Below are positions 21,142-31,234 of a stretch of DNA of 64,000 nucleotides, one piece after another. How positions within the stretch are numbered: position 1 is the first letter of the stretch; the number at the start of each line of letters is the position of its first letter. The stretch is taken from contig JBBBDQ010000310.1 of NCBI GenBank assembly GCA_037127315.1, forward strand, positions 5,710,001-5,774,000, given 5' to 3'. The position numbers were made by a program, and so were the translations under genes. The notes beneath the pieces were generated by a model. That model saw only the letters and a program-made list of their open reading frames with translations. It was not told the origin of the DNA and made no database searches. The stretch comes from Ascarosepion bandense (lineage: Eukaryota > Mollusca > Cephalopoda > Sepiida > Sepiidae).

Positions 21142-21204
<63 letters not shown>
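21141..21204. repeat. (ATCT)n microsatellite
   Basis: Sixteen units directly at the 3' end of the family-2 element, possibly its tail. Confidence 0.95.
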
Positions 21205-21205
<1 letters not shown>

Positions 21206-21209
21206 ATAT

Positions 21210-22180
21210 TAATAGGAGCCTCAAGAAATAAAAGGCAACGTTGGATTATAAATACAAAAAATATGAAAACATATTTTCTATATTGATAAACTAATGTTAC
21301 GTTTTTGTGAAGAAAAGCTCCTGAGGAGGCTCCTGATTTAAGGCAACAGCTGCGAGTATAGAGATCAGTTTTTAGATTATTTTAGTGAGTGTTTCAAATT
21401 TTACAATTTATACTTACATTTAAAGGTCTAGTTGAACAGCTGTCTTAACATGACCTTCATTGTTTCTAATGAAACACTCTCGTTTAAAATAATTTCTCAA
21501 GCGTGATTTGGGTGTTATTTTGTTGAAATGTTTTCAGTACATTAACCATAAAATGAAATGTTGAAATCTTAACAAAATTTATGATTTGTATCAAGTTACC
21601 TTCTGAAGTCGAGTTTAATTTATGAGTCAACAGTGTTTCTTGAGATCACTTGTATCCATTAACAGTTAAATAAAAAGAAATAAATAGCATCGGTGTAACT
21701 GATAAGAAATGCATTGGCTGCAAATTAAGTTACTTTAACGTTGGTTGTTATATTCAAACAATAGCAGTAACAGTTTATAAGAAGAAAACAACAAAAATCC
21801 TGTATAAGAAAACAACGCAAAAATATTACCAAAAAATTGTTTTCAAATTTGTAAAGATGACAAAAGCTTCAAAATCTCAAACTGCCTGATAGAAAAACAA
21901 AGGTTCTCATTTCGACATTACCGTTTTGGAATCTGTTCTGAAGTATTTTTAAATTCCTCGTATGTTGCTCTTTTTATTTCTTTGTTACTGTTTGCTCTTT
22001 TGGCATTTTTTCTTATATAATATTTATTTCCACTTCCTTCTGCCTTTTCTTGACATTTTATGATTTTCTTTCTTCTAAGTATAATTTTGCTTTGCTTTTT
22101 TTACAATTAATTACTTTTTTCTGCTTCCGTTTATAAATCTGATATTATTTTCTTATTTCTCTCTCCTTTTTTATGTCTTT
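21210..22180. other. Unannotated stretch
   Basis: AT-rich. A 10-base palindromic piece near 21325 ('gctcctgaggaggctcc') is the only visible structure. Confidence 0.35.
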
Positions 22181-22181
22181 T

Positions 22182-22185
<4 letters not shown>

Positions 22186-22274
<89 letters not shown>

Positions 22275-22275
22275 G
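22186..22275. repeat. Compound (AC)n(AT)n microsatellite
   Basis: About 31 AC units then about 13 AT units. Confidence 0.95.
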
Positions 22276-22539
22276 AATGACATAGAACCATGACATCACC
22301 TCCACACATACATTTATATGATAGATGGAATCCAGTATACCACCAACGCGCGTGCACACACACACATACCCCATAACACACTTTATAATTTTTATTAGAC
22401 ACTCAGATGTGTGTAAACATTCCTTTTATTTACGAAACAGTTTATATATTTAACGTCTATCAAGCGGGGGCAAAGTTTTGAATCCTGTCGGAGAGAGCAT
22501 ATTTTTCTTAAATAAGATTTCTTTAATATTCAGGCTGAT

Positions 22540-22625
22540 AGAAGAAAATAAATAAATATACAGTTTAATAAATAAATAAACAGAACATCTACTCAAATAC
22601 GAGTATCCACTATAAATAACGTTTA
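22540..22625. repeat. Dispersed repeat end, 'caaatacgagtatccac' type
   Basis: 'actcaaatacgagtatccac' followed by 'ataaataacgttta' is related to blocks at 23690, 23815, 47808 and 48128, usually close to a TA or CA microsatellite. The parent element is unknown. Confidence 0.5.
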
Positions 22626-22689
22626 ATTTGATAAAAATCCGCCAGGCTTTTAAATTAAAAAAATCCATTATTTCTTTGAGAAAATTACC

Positions 22690-22690
22690 C

Positions 22691-22734
<44 letters not shown>

Positions 22735-22735
22735 C

Positions 22736-22766
<31 letters not shown>

Positions 22767-22789
22767 TGTATGTATGTATGTATGTATGT
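22690..22789. repeat. Compound (CGCA)n(TATG)n microsatellite
   Basis: About 11 CGCA units switch at 22735 to about 13 TATG units. Both strands stay open in several frames only because of the repeat. Confidence 0.95.
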
Positions 22790-22949
22790 CAAGCATATCC
22801 TGTTGATTATGTGGTATGAGTTTCTAACAATGCAGCTGTTATAATTAAACCTCCAGACTTCACGCAAATTTTGATTATACGTGGTGAATGCTTTTGAATG
22901 AACAGTCTAAACATTTGGAGAAACTGAAAACAATGAAACTGTGGGCCAC

Positions 22950-23450
22950 GAAGATGTGACTACATGTATTGGTTTTACTACAACCACGCTCTCTCGTAGA
23001 CTTACCTTTCACCTTTCTGATCATAGTTCAATTAAACAAAATTTCTTAGAAAAACATAGCCATGTATGTAATATTAGACAGATTTTACTCGATAACACAA
23101 TAATACTCACGCATACAAACAGAAAAAAGTGCCTTCAGATATTGGAAGCTATCTACATTAAATCAAAGGAACTCACATTCAATAAAATCACATTTTAATC
23201 TAATCATACATTAGACATTACATTGCATTTAGACATATGGTTCTGTTGTTAACCTTTCGGTCTCTCACGTGGTGTGGCGTCATAGCATCGCATTACTAAT
23301 TTGCGACCTACATCTGCTATTCGGTAACTGTTATCGTCGTATAGCAATGTTATTTGTCAACATCGTATAATAATCATCTTTGATAGTGTATGTCTTTATG
23401 TTAACGGCACTGCAACCACTCTGAAGATGGCTCATGTGATCCGAAAGCTT
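22950..23450 (+). mobile_element. PLE 3' part: GIY-YIG endonuclease end and tail
   Basis: The plus-strand frame that starts at 22941 encodes IGFTTTTLSRRLTFHLSD, then IKQNFLEKHSHVCNIRQIL and QILEAIYIKSKE, ending at 23198. This matches the C-terminal GIY-YIG endonuclease of Penelope-like elements and the minus-strand copy at 57952-58398. The non-coding tail follows, with 'ttacattgcattt', 'gtggcgtcata' and the CTGAAGATGGC block at 23421. The reverse transcriptase part is missing, so this is a 5'-truncated copy. Confidence 0.85.
23421..23447 (+). other. Hammerhead-like core in PLE tail
   Basis: CTGAAGA, T, GGCTC/GATCC hairpin (one mismatch, loop ATGT), then GAAAG. In the sister copy at 57739 the stem is a perfect GGCTC/GAGCC. 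Confidence 0.45.
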
Positions 23451-23600
23451 AGAACCGGCGTAATAGAAAATATTCAAATTTTGGACAATTTTTGTGTTTA
23501 TTTTCACCAGAAATTAAAACCAAAATACGATTTTTAGAACGGTTCATGATTAAACATGATAGACATACATTGTCTGTTATATTTAAAAATATAGTTTTAG
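23451..23600 (+). mobile_element. Start of a following PLE unit (partial tandem)
   Basis: Directly after the hammerhead-like block, the sequence opens into a frame reading FSPEIKTKIRFLER, then KHDRHTLSVIFKN. The minus-strand element at 57585-57735 has the same peptide in the same place after its own block. This is what a tandemly arranged PLE would show: the end of one unit, then the start of the next. It is cut by a (TA)n tract. Confidence 0.6.
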
Positions 23601-23623
23601 TAATTATCTGCTGGCGCAATTAC

Positions 23624-23628
<5 letters not shown>

Positions 23629-23675
<47 letters not shown>

Positions 23676-23750
23676 AACGGACTTTCCATTCCAATACGAG
23701 TATCCATTAAAAATAATAATGTTAAACAAATTAATAAATTCAAATGCATA

Positions 23751-23801
<51 letters not shown>

Positions 23802-23870
23802 AACAGACTTTCCACTCCAATACGAGTATCCATTAAAAATAATAATGTTAAACAAATTAATAAATTCAAA

Positions 23871-23919
<49 letters not shown>
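23629..23919. repeat. Two 125-bp units embedded in (TA)n tracts
   Basis: A 76-base sequence at 23673-23748 ('aataaacggactttcca', 'caatacgagtatccatt', 'aataataatgttaaacaaat') recurs at 23798-23873 with two differences. (TA)n tracts separate the units and flank both sides. The 92-residue minus-strand frame here is this repeat. Confidence 0.9.
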
Positions 23920-23922
<3 letters not shown>

Positions 23923-24460
23923 CTTCTTGACGGCTAAAACAGTTATTGTTTCTTCTTTCGCTATTACATTATCTCTTTTGACGTCTTTCCCATTTTACCT
24001 CCCACTCCCTAACTATTATTTCATTTCCCTTTCTGGCAACATCCCAAGTGAGAATCTCACGATCAAGTAAAACCCATTCCACTTTCGCCGTGATTTTTTT
24101 TCTCAGTCGTGTCCGTCTGCACGGTTTTCTCGGAATATTGCCACAACAACATTTATGAAAATCGTATTTGGCTTGCCATCTAAGCAGCCTCTTCAAAATC
24201 TCAGTGTCTTCCTTCCAGTTTCGCTGACAGCTTTTCATGCGTGTATTTTTGTAAGCTATCATGTAAAGTATATTATGTGCCGAGAGAATACCTCGTAACT
24301 TTATCAGACAGAAAAAATATCTTGTATAGTAAAAGCTGATAATTCTCGAAAATGCCAATTTAATTCGATCAATGAAACGAAGTTTAATAAAGTAAGTTGT
24401 ACTGTTTTTCAATCGCCCTTTCTTCGTCTTCAGCTTTCGTTTTCGCCGTCCCCCTTTCGT
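23920..24460. other. Stretch with an unexplained 165-residue frame
   Basis: The minus-strand frame 23969-24466 is open for 165 codons and rich in Lys and Arg, with a WKEDTEILKRLLRWQAKYD piece. I recognise no domain. Its end overlaps a minisatellite. It could be chance or an old element; I do not call it a gene. Confidence 0.3.
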
Positions 24461-24563
24461 CATCAACCTTCTCCTTTTGTCGCCAACATCCTCCGTTTGT
24501 CGTCAACGTCCTCCGTTCGTCGTCAACGTCCTCCTTTCGTCGTCAAATTTCGTCGTCAACGTC
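24461..24563. repeat. 20-bp minisatellite
   Basis: About five units of a 20-base motif like 'gtcgtcaacgtcctccgttc'. Confidence 0.85.
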
Positions 24564-24569
24564 CTCTTT

Positions 24570-25150
24570 ACTTTCTTAATTATCTTTTTAAAACATCTGG
24601 AATTTATAAAATGTTCAGTTGTAGTTGAGGTTCTGATTGTTTTTTATTCAGCATAATCAACCAATTATTGTTCAATGTATTATTAATTAGCAATCTTCAT
24701 AATGCCTTTGATACTTACTTTTAGTTCATATCTCATGTCCATGTCTACAATATTATTTTCTGTTAATGCTTGGTGCTATAAGTTGATTATATGTTAGATA
24801 ATCCTTGTTAATTGAAATGTATTCATTCATTCATCGGTATCTGCCAAGTATATATTTTTTGACATATAGTAAGGTGGAAATAGTGATCAATTTTTATGAA
24901 AACAGCCATTTGTTGATTAATTTTTAAGTGATATGACATTTGATCTTTTGAGTGAAATTACCTTTGTAATGATATGTAATAGACATTTTTTGACGAAATA
25001 CATTTGCTTGACGAAATACCTTTGTTTGACGAGACCAACGTTTGTACCAGCTTTAAGTTTTATAAAGATCTTTGATTTCGAACGCTTTCCATTGTTCAAA
25101 GTGTAATTATTTTCTTTATAGGTCTGTTTTTTTGGATAATCATCATTTTT
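24570..25150. other. AT-rich stretch with an 18-bp triplet repeat
   Basis: Three 18-base units beginning 'ttgacga' lie at 24990, 25008 and 25026. Otherwise nothing recognised. Confidence 0.5.
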
Positions 25151-25151
25151 T

Positions 25152-25262
25152 GAAAAAAAAAAAAAACTAAAAAAACAAAAAAACAAAAACAAAAAATATC
25201 CAAATCAAACACAAAGAAACAAAACAAAACGTAAACAATAAACAAGCAAAAAAAAAAAACTA
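25152..25262. repeat. A-rich low-complexity tract
   Basis: Runs of A broken by single C residues. Antisense frames here are low-complexity and not genes. Confidence 0.85.
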
Positions 25263-25264
25263 AG

Positions 25265-26495
25265 AAAATGATTAAAAACTCTTGCCGAATCTTTGACAAC
25301 ATGAAATCATATTAAACGTTTCTTGTATTTAGTCGCAACACCATTTGGTGCTTTCCTTTTGCAGTTAGGGCGTTACAATGCTAAAGTAAGGTTTGTGCAG
25401 AAAAGAATAGTATAGTGAAAGAAAATGAATATATTTTACAAAAGATATTATTTTTCATAACGTTCTAGAAAATACGTAAAACAATTTTCCACAGTCTAAA
25501 TAAATAAACAATTCAAGTGCATGTTTCAAACCTTACCTAAAGATTTATTTTTTCTCCATTATAAAATACGAAAATAATTTCGACCTCCATTCCTGAACTG
25601 GAGATGTGCACGGTAAGATTTCTGCGGATTTTGTTATCTATTTTATACAATTGTATAAAAAGTGCATATCAATTTTTAAATATTAAATGATTTTGTGTTG
25701 CTAAAACATTAAAATACCTTAGTGTATTGTTTCTAAATTTTTAAATTGCAATAAGTACGCCGTAAAATCTGCTGATTCAGTTAATTTGTATTCAGCTGAC
25801 ATTTATTGCTAATCTTTTTTGATAAAATTATCCTCTTAACAAAACTCATTCCATTGAAGAGGCTTTAAAATTATAATAAAACTATTGAATTTAACGACAC
25901 ATCCTGAGTCATACTGATTTGTCTTGGGTGTAAATTTTGCTATAAACATTTCTTTGCGAATATACTAACACTGCGTGTAAACGGGGGAGGATGAGGAGGA
26001 TGAGGAGGATGAGGGGGTACAGCATTTGAAAGAAAGTGCTAGTCCGTTATGATTACATTAAATACTAATTGTTTCAGTTAGAAAAAAATTTCATACAGTA
26101 AAATACTTTTGACAGTCACTACGGACTTCATTATCTCACCCTGGGGGTAAAAAAAGAAAAAAAAAAAAAAAAAAAAGAAAAACAATTTTTCTGTCGCCAT
26201 AAGCTTTTAATCCGAGAGAATTAGAGTAGTAATTATTTTATGATCGAACGCTTTAAATTTCTGCTCCAACGATGACAGCCTCAACAACAATAACAACAAC
26301 GACGATAGTAATATTGATAATGATGAGGATGAGGAGGAGAAGGAGGAGGAAGATCACGCAAAAAAGTATTGTAGACGTTGAATACTGCGAAATAAAAAAA
26401 TCTAATATAAAAACAAACAAACTTTGATTAAAATATAATTTTTAGCAATTTACTTGCATTGCCACGTATGCTAAACCCGCCACCCACGTCCCTCC
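25265..26495. other. Unannotated AT-rich stretch
   Basis: Contains GGATGA-type purine repeats at 25985-26018 and 26323-26352 and a poly(A) tract near 26155. No gene recognised. Confidence 0.4.
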
Positions 26496-26497
26496 TA

Positions 26498-26553
26498 CAT
26501 CTCCTGCCTAATCAGTCATGATACGTATGTTAATTAAATAACTGACTGACTGA
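26498..26553 (+). mobile_element. Possible SINE family 1, 3' stub
   Basis: 'taatcagtcatgatacgtat' and 'taactgactgactgag' resemble the last 60 bases of family 1. The match is short. Confidence 0.35.
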
Positions 26554-26730
26554 GAACAAACCATCCCGTACGAGGTAAAGAAAATAAATTCAATAAATAC
26601 GTAAAACAGAAAATAAGACTTATCAGACTTATTTCCAATCATGAAAATAAATAAATAAATAAATGAATAAATAAATATTAGTTAAAGTTAAAAACTCTAC
26701 CAAGATTAATTATTGGCCGCCACAATATTA

Positions 26731-26732
<2 letters not shown>

Positions 26733-26785
<53 letters not shown>
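26733..26785. repeat. (TA)n microsatellite
   Basis: About 26 units. It abuts the YADD codons of the RTE fragment that follows. Confidence 0.95.
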
Positions 26786-26788
<3 letters not shown>

Positions 26789-27125
26789 GATGACATAGTG
26801 TTGATAACACATATAGAAAAGGAACTACGGAAAGTCTTACCAAAGATAGTGAAGAAAATTGAGAGAAAAAACCAAACATCAAATGTATTAGGACAAAATA
26901 TATGGTTGTCAGCAAGAGAAACCTTTAAAGATGCCAATTACGGATTGTCAGCTAGTAAAAGAGAGCGAAAAGAAAAAACTAAACATTGATTGTAATAAAA
27001 CAGAATGTATGGTTGTCAGCAAGTGGAACATCTCAAGATGTCAGAAAAGAGCGAGAAAGGACTAAACATCAATTTTAATATGACCAAATGTCAGCAAGAG
27101 GAATATCCCAAGAAAGGAAGTCCTA
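26783..27125 (+). mobile_element. RTE-like reverse transcriptase fragment with internal triplication
   Basis: The plus strand opens with YADDIVLIT (catalytic YADD at 26783-26794) and goes on through ELRKVLPKIVKKIERK. The next segment, equivalent to the 'LQINFKKTECMVISK' region of the 37-kb copy, is present three times in diverged form, starting at 26861, 26961 and 27049. Each unit contains 'aaacat-aa-tgta' and 'tggttgtcagcaag' (the third is shortened). The 5' part is missing up to the microsatellite and the 3' part is lost after 27125. Confidence 0.7.
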
Positions 27126-27129
27126 ATTG

Positions 27130-27690
27130 GCTACGTCAGAATCAATTCAATATTTGATTGTCCGGAAAGTTCATTCCGATATTTAAGGCAAATTAAAACA
27201 CAAAACAAAATTATTCCACTAAATATTAATTCAACTAAATATGAACCATTTTGTTGAACACCTTTTCTCCATTTTCCTTTCAACATTACAAATTCCATCT
27301 TCTCGGTATTCCGGTGGTTTCTCGGCAAATTAATGTTATTTTTATGTCATTTAAAGAAATAAAAAAATTCCATTAAGATTATTTTGAAAGTTTCTGAATA
27401 AAGGAAAATCCTAAGGGGCAATGTCTGTTCACGCGCGTATTTTTCCACGTAACAAATCTATTCTTATCGGTACTCACTACAAACACTGGCTTATTATTTT
27501 AAATGTTGCCTTCAAAGTTAGTAGTCGAAAGCATAAGAAAGTATACAGTTTGGAAAAGTAATTTTTTCCTGAAACAGACTTGGTGTTTGGCATCGTCCTG
27601 AAAATTTACTTCAAATCTTGCATTTTGATATGTTTATTTCGGGTTTGTTATTAGAGATGAACAGGATATGCAAGAGTATTATTTTAAGGA
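27130..27690. other. Unannotated stretch
   Basis: Nothing recognised. Confidence 0.35.
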
Positions 27691-27695
27691 TAGAT

Positions 27696-27698
<3 letters not shown>

Positions 27699-27734
<36 letters not shown>

Positions 27735-28060
27735 CAGAAAGAAAATAGAGAAGGAGACCGATAGAGAGAAATGGAAGGTTAAATGAGAAGGGGATCTGTG
27801 AGACTAAATAGAAATGAGACTGTGTAAGAGTGAGGGGTGTGAAAAACAGACGAGAAAGAAGTGTTGTGTCAATACGTAAGAGATGAGTGACCGGAGAGTG
27901 AGAGAAACAGAGAGAGAGAGAGAGAGGGGGGAGGGGGGGAGAGAGAGAGGGGGAAGAGAGGGATTAAGACAGAAAGAGAGAGTGAGAGAGGGTAAGAGAG
28001 AGAGAGGAAGAAAGGAAATGAGACAGAGAGGAAAAGAGAGAGAGAGAAGTGGCAAAAAGC
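27699..28060. repeat. (GA)n and GA-rich tract
   Basis: A perfect (GA)n at 27699-27731, then an irregular purine-rich tract to about 28060. The 61-residue Arg/Glu frame at 27883 is low-complexity. Confidence 0.9.
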
Positions 28061-28465
28061 AGAAATGAAAGATTAAGAGATAATTAATGGGAGAGAAACA
28101 TACTTCTCTCTTTGACTGCTCTGATTTTATTTGACAGCTCGTTGAGTGCTGAGAAGATTTTGCTCGGGGGAGTAAAATTCTAAAAACATGTCCGTTCTCT
28201 TAGTCGAACCAAGTCATCAACGTGTCGTAATTTACTAAACTTGCTTAATTTTGCGGAAGGCCCCAAGCACCCCTTCTTCGCCAGTGATAATCGAACACAC
28301 TACTCAATTGCAATGGTCTACCATAATAACAATCTAATCATTACCTAACACCGAGATGAACCAGAGTCCCACTTGTCACGCTGTTTGCTAACTTATCACA
28401 TTATTTACACTTCAGCTGCTGTAGACTTTCTTGTAAGTCTTTGCATAACTTACATTGCTGTACGT
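28061..28465. other. Unannotated stretch
   Basis: Nothing recognised. Confidence 0.35.
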
Positions 28466-28469
28466 ACAT

Positions 28470-29150
28470 CTTTTATGTGTCACGTCCCTTCAGGACGTAG
28501 GCGATCATGGCTTTCCACATTTTCATGTCTTTAGTCGCTCTTAATATATTTTGACTTGTTATTTCTTCCAAAAACCCTGCTCTGCTATCCATTTACTCAA
28601 GCCCAACAAGTATGTCACGTGCTGTTTTCCCCTGTCTCTCTTTACCTATATCCGCCATGTGAGTACCAGATTTTCCAAGCCCCTATCCTCCTTATGTGTT
28701 TCAGTTGTTTCTTCTTGATGCTGAGTATAGGTTTCCTTTTCGATGCCATGCTCTCCAAAACTTCGTCGTTGCTCAGATCTTCGGCACATGGTACCATCAG
28801 CATCTTTCTTAGGACCACATTTCTGTTGCTTCGAGTCTTCTCTTCATTTTTGAGAATATTATCCAGCATTCTCTGCTATATAAGAGGACAGAAATCACGT
28901 AACAGTTCAGTACGCTTTTCTTTGTTTCTAACGAAATTTTTTTGTCTATCAATACTCTACTCAGCGTTTGGAATGCGTCTTTGGTCATGTCAATACATCT
29001 TCGGATCTTGGTGTCGCACATTCCACCTTCTGTTAGAACACTTCCCGGGTATTAAATTTCTGTACCCGGTTGATCTTAGTATACCCGTATCGAAATTGAC
29101 AATTTAGGCTCTTCTTATTGCTGATGACCATGTTTCCTTGTAGCCTATGT
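28470..29150 (-). mobile_element. RTE-like LINE, 3' fragment, degenerate
   Basis: The minus strand encodes, in shifting frames, KIRRCIDMTKDAFQTLS, SLETKKSVLNCYVISVLLY, ECWIIFSKMKRRLEATEMW and DLSNDEVLESMASKRK. These are equivalents of the last half of the 37-kb RTE protein. The 3' end at 28470-28515 has the family signature 'tcaggacgtaggcgatcatg' read on the plus strand. It is 5' truncated with several stops. The 183-residue plus-strand frame 28556-29107 is an antisense shadow. Confidence 0.8.
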
Positions 29151-29970
29151 TTAGTCTGGCTCAAATGCTATTCGCACGGAAGGTGGGGAATTCTGGTAGT
29201 GAGTTATATAGTCAGATCAGGGGCCGTAAGAGAGAGTCGGCAGTCAGTAGCCAATCACGAGCTGCCCGGTGAGATACAGAAACAGTCGCGGTCAGAGATT
29301 GGCAGATGGGCAATCTGAAAAGAAAATCTAGTGAAGAAGCGAAGAGGACAGCTAAGATTTATGAAGTGTCAGTTACCTATCCTAAGAGCATGTGACGTTA
29401 ATCCATGCATAAATAACCGTGTTTCTCACTTCATATTAATTCGTTGAATCTACACCGGGTTTTGTTTGTTCAATATTTGTTTATAACGAAGCAAACGAGA
29501 ATCAAAGCTCACCGTAGGGTGAAACTGTCTATACGGTGAAAAAGATTCTCGTGGGCACAGGTCATGTGTTTACAGCAGCGAAAATGTTAATGTCGTGTGA
29601 AAGCAGAAAGTAAAGAAAACGGACCCAGTCAAACTCCGTATGAAATAAATTGATAAATTAATTGATGATATTTGGATAACAGTAGCGTTTTATGTGAGTC
29701 TGGTCTCAGAATGACATGTCTCTTTAGGTTCATGTGACTGCAACTTTTTAAGAAGTTGATATAGTGATAATTATTCTTGGTTTTGTCTTCGGGCTCATGT
29801 CATATGTGGATGTGCCTGTATTTGCATGGCCGGATGTTTCTCAGCGACATAGAAATAAATGACCTTTTCTGCCACTAATCCCATGTGAATAGGTTTCTTC
29901 ATATTCAGGTAAAAACAACTTGCTTCTATCCAACGCACATTTGTAATCGGCGTTTGCTGTATCTCGTTCC
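29151..29970. other. Unannotated stretch
   Basis: The segment around 29200-29300 is locally GC-richer. No gene or repeat relationship was recognised. Confidence 0.35.
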
Positions 29971-29973
29971 CCA

Positions 29974-29974
29974 C

Positions 29975-30028
<54 letters not shown>
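29974..30028. repeat. (ATCT)n microsatellite
   Basis: About 14 units. Confidence 0.95.
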
Positions 30029-30029
<1 letters not shown>

Positions 30030-30397
30030 AACCAATTAATAATCTGAAAAAAATTGTGGCTTTGGTCAACCTATGATGTTTTTTCATTCCTCAGATGCTA
30101 TACGCTGAAAACTCTTCCTCAGATTTATAAAACCAAGAAGTCACCTTGTCATGGCCAGAAAACGAATTCGGCTACGCGCCGATATAATTTTTCAAATGCT
30201 AGTTCGGAATCAGGAAACATTTGGACAATTTTTACATTCATTAAATCCAGAAAAGAAAACATTAGTACACTAAAAAAAAAAAAATAACAAATTCTAAGAA
30301 CAAATAACTTGTTAGTCGTGTTCAACAAAACGTATATTAAAAAGGGATCGCTACACAAATACTCACATCTATCTTTCCATTTCCTCTCTATTCCTCC

Positions 30398-30400
<3 letters not shown>
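30030..30400. other. Unannotated stretch
   Basis: Nothing recognised apart from a run of A at 30271. Confidence 0.35.

Positions 30401-30452
<52 letters not shown>
30401..30452. repeat. (AT)n microsatellite
   Basis: About 26 units, directly left of the foldback. Confidence 0.95.
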
Positions 30453-30456
<4 letters not shown>

Positions 30457-30633
30457 TGTCAAAAAATTCCAAAATTTACATTCGTTGAATGGCCATTTCA
30501 TCGAGAAAATTCTCGCTTCAACAGCAATGATCGAAATAAAAAATTTTGTTTTCAATCATTGCTGATGAAGCGGGTATATTCTCGCTGAAATGGCTATTCA
30601 GCGAATATAAATTTCGGGATGTTTTGACATACT
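30453..30633. mobile_element. Foldback element with ~78-bp inverted arms
   Basis: The left arm (30453-30531) and right arm (30555-30633) are imperfect reverse complements. 'agtatgtcaaaa' opposes 'ttttgacatact', 'gaatggccatttca' opposes 'tgaaatggctattc', and 'cagcaatgat' opposes 'atcattgctg'. The spacer is 23 bases. The right arm has the cleanest hammerhead-like core of the window. Confidence 0.8.
30562..30590 (+). other. Hammerhead-like core, continuous stem II
   Basis: CTGATGA, then AGCGGG/CTCGCT pairing over 6 bp (one G-U) with loop TATATT, then GAAA. There are no extra bases between CTGATGA, the stem and GAAA, unlike the other copies. In the opposite arm the core is changed to CTGTTGA. 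Confidence 0.5.
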
Positions 30634-30761
30634 TTATTTATTTGGCTCTGTAAAGAGATAATACATTGTACCCTAAAAATGGATTTATTTTAATACCAAT
30701 AAAATTAATATTAACAGAATCTGGTTTTGGGATTTTACCTATTTACTCATCCTTTTTTGGA

Positions 30762-30765
<4 letters not shown>

Positions 30766-30827
<62 letters not shown>
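30766..30827. repeat. (TA)n microsatellite
   Basis: About 30 units. Confidence 0.95.
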
Positions 30828-30830
<3 letters not shown>

Positions 30831-30914
30831 TGACTCTTCAGAAATAAATTCTCTCGGTGACTGGCGTGTGTATGCACTGCTTATATACAACACGTTAAAA
30901 TTTCCCTTCTCTGT

Positions 30915-31075
30915 TTCCATGCTGCCTCGCTGGCTTAGGGAGTAGCGACTCCGACTGACACCAAATCAGTCGAGTTTCGATTCCGACAAGAAGCAAATGG
31001 ATGCGTCTACTCACACTGATGAGCTGCGAAACAGGCTTGTATGTGGATGCCTAATATAATATATATATATGCAGC
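30915..31075 (+). mobile_element. tRNA-derived SINE, family 3
   Basis: A tRNA-like head has an A-box-like 'tggcttagggagtagcg' and a B-box-like 'gagtttcgattccgac'. The body follows with 'ctgatgagctgcgaaacagg' and 'gtatgtggatgcctaatata'. Unlike families 1 and 2, it shares no body with them, and no second copy lies in this window. The body itself contains CTGATGA-GCTGC-GAAA. Confidence 0.6.
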
Positions 31076-31234
31076 TTTCATTAAAATGACAGACAGGGTA
31101 TCATGGTTAAGTTTTTTACGTCAGTTTTCATGTGGTCTTATGATTTCTTTCTTTTAATGACATAAATTTATATAAAAATTTTACAAATGTTTTATTTTTC
31201 TGTGCTGTTGTTTTTGAGCTAAGATAAAATATAT

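Noticed and set aside
22690..22789. CRISPR-like or coding repeat (Cys-Val-Arg-Ala peptides)
   Set aside because: It is a simple tetranucleotide array. The peptides are translation artefacts on both strands.
28556..29107. 183-residue plus-strand open frame
   Set aside because: It is antisense to the degenerate RTE reverse transcriptase at 28470-29150. The minus-strand peptides are clearly recognisable and this frame has no domain.
31010..31075. A complete self-cleaving type I hammerhead in SINE family 3
   Set aside because: A possible stem III (AGGC/GCCT) exists, but no stem I pairing and no cleavage triplet in the right place were found.
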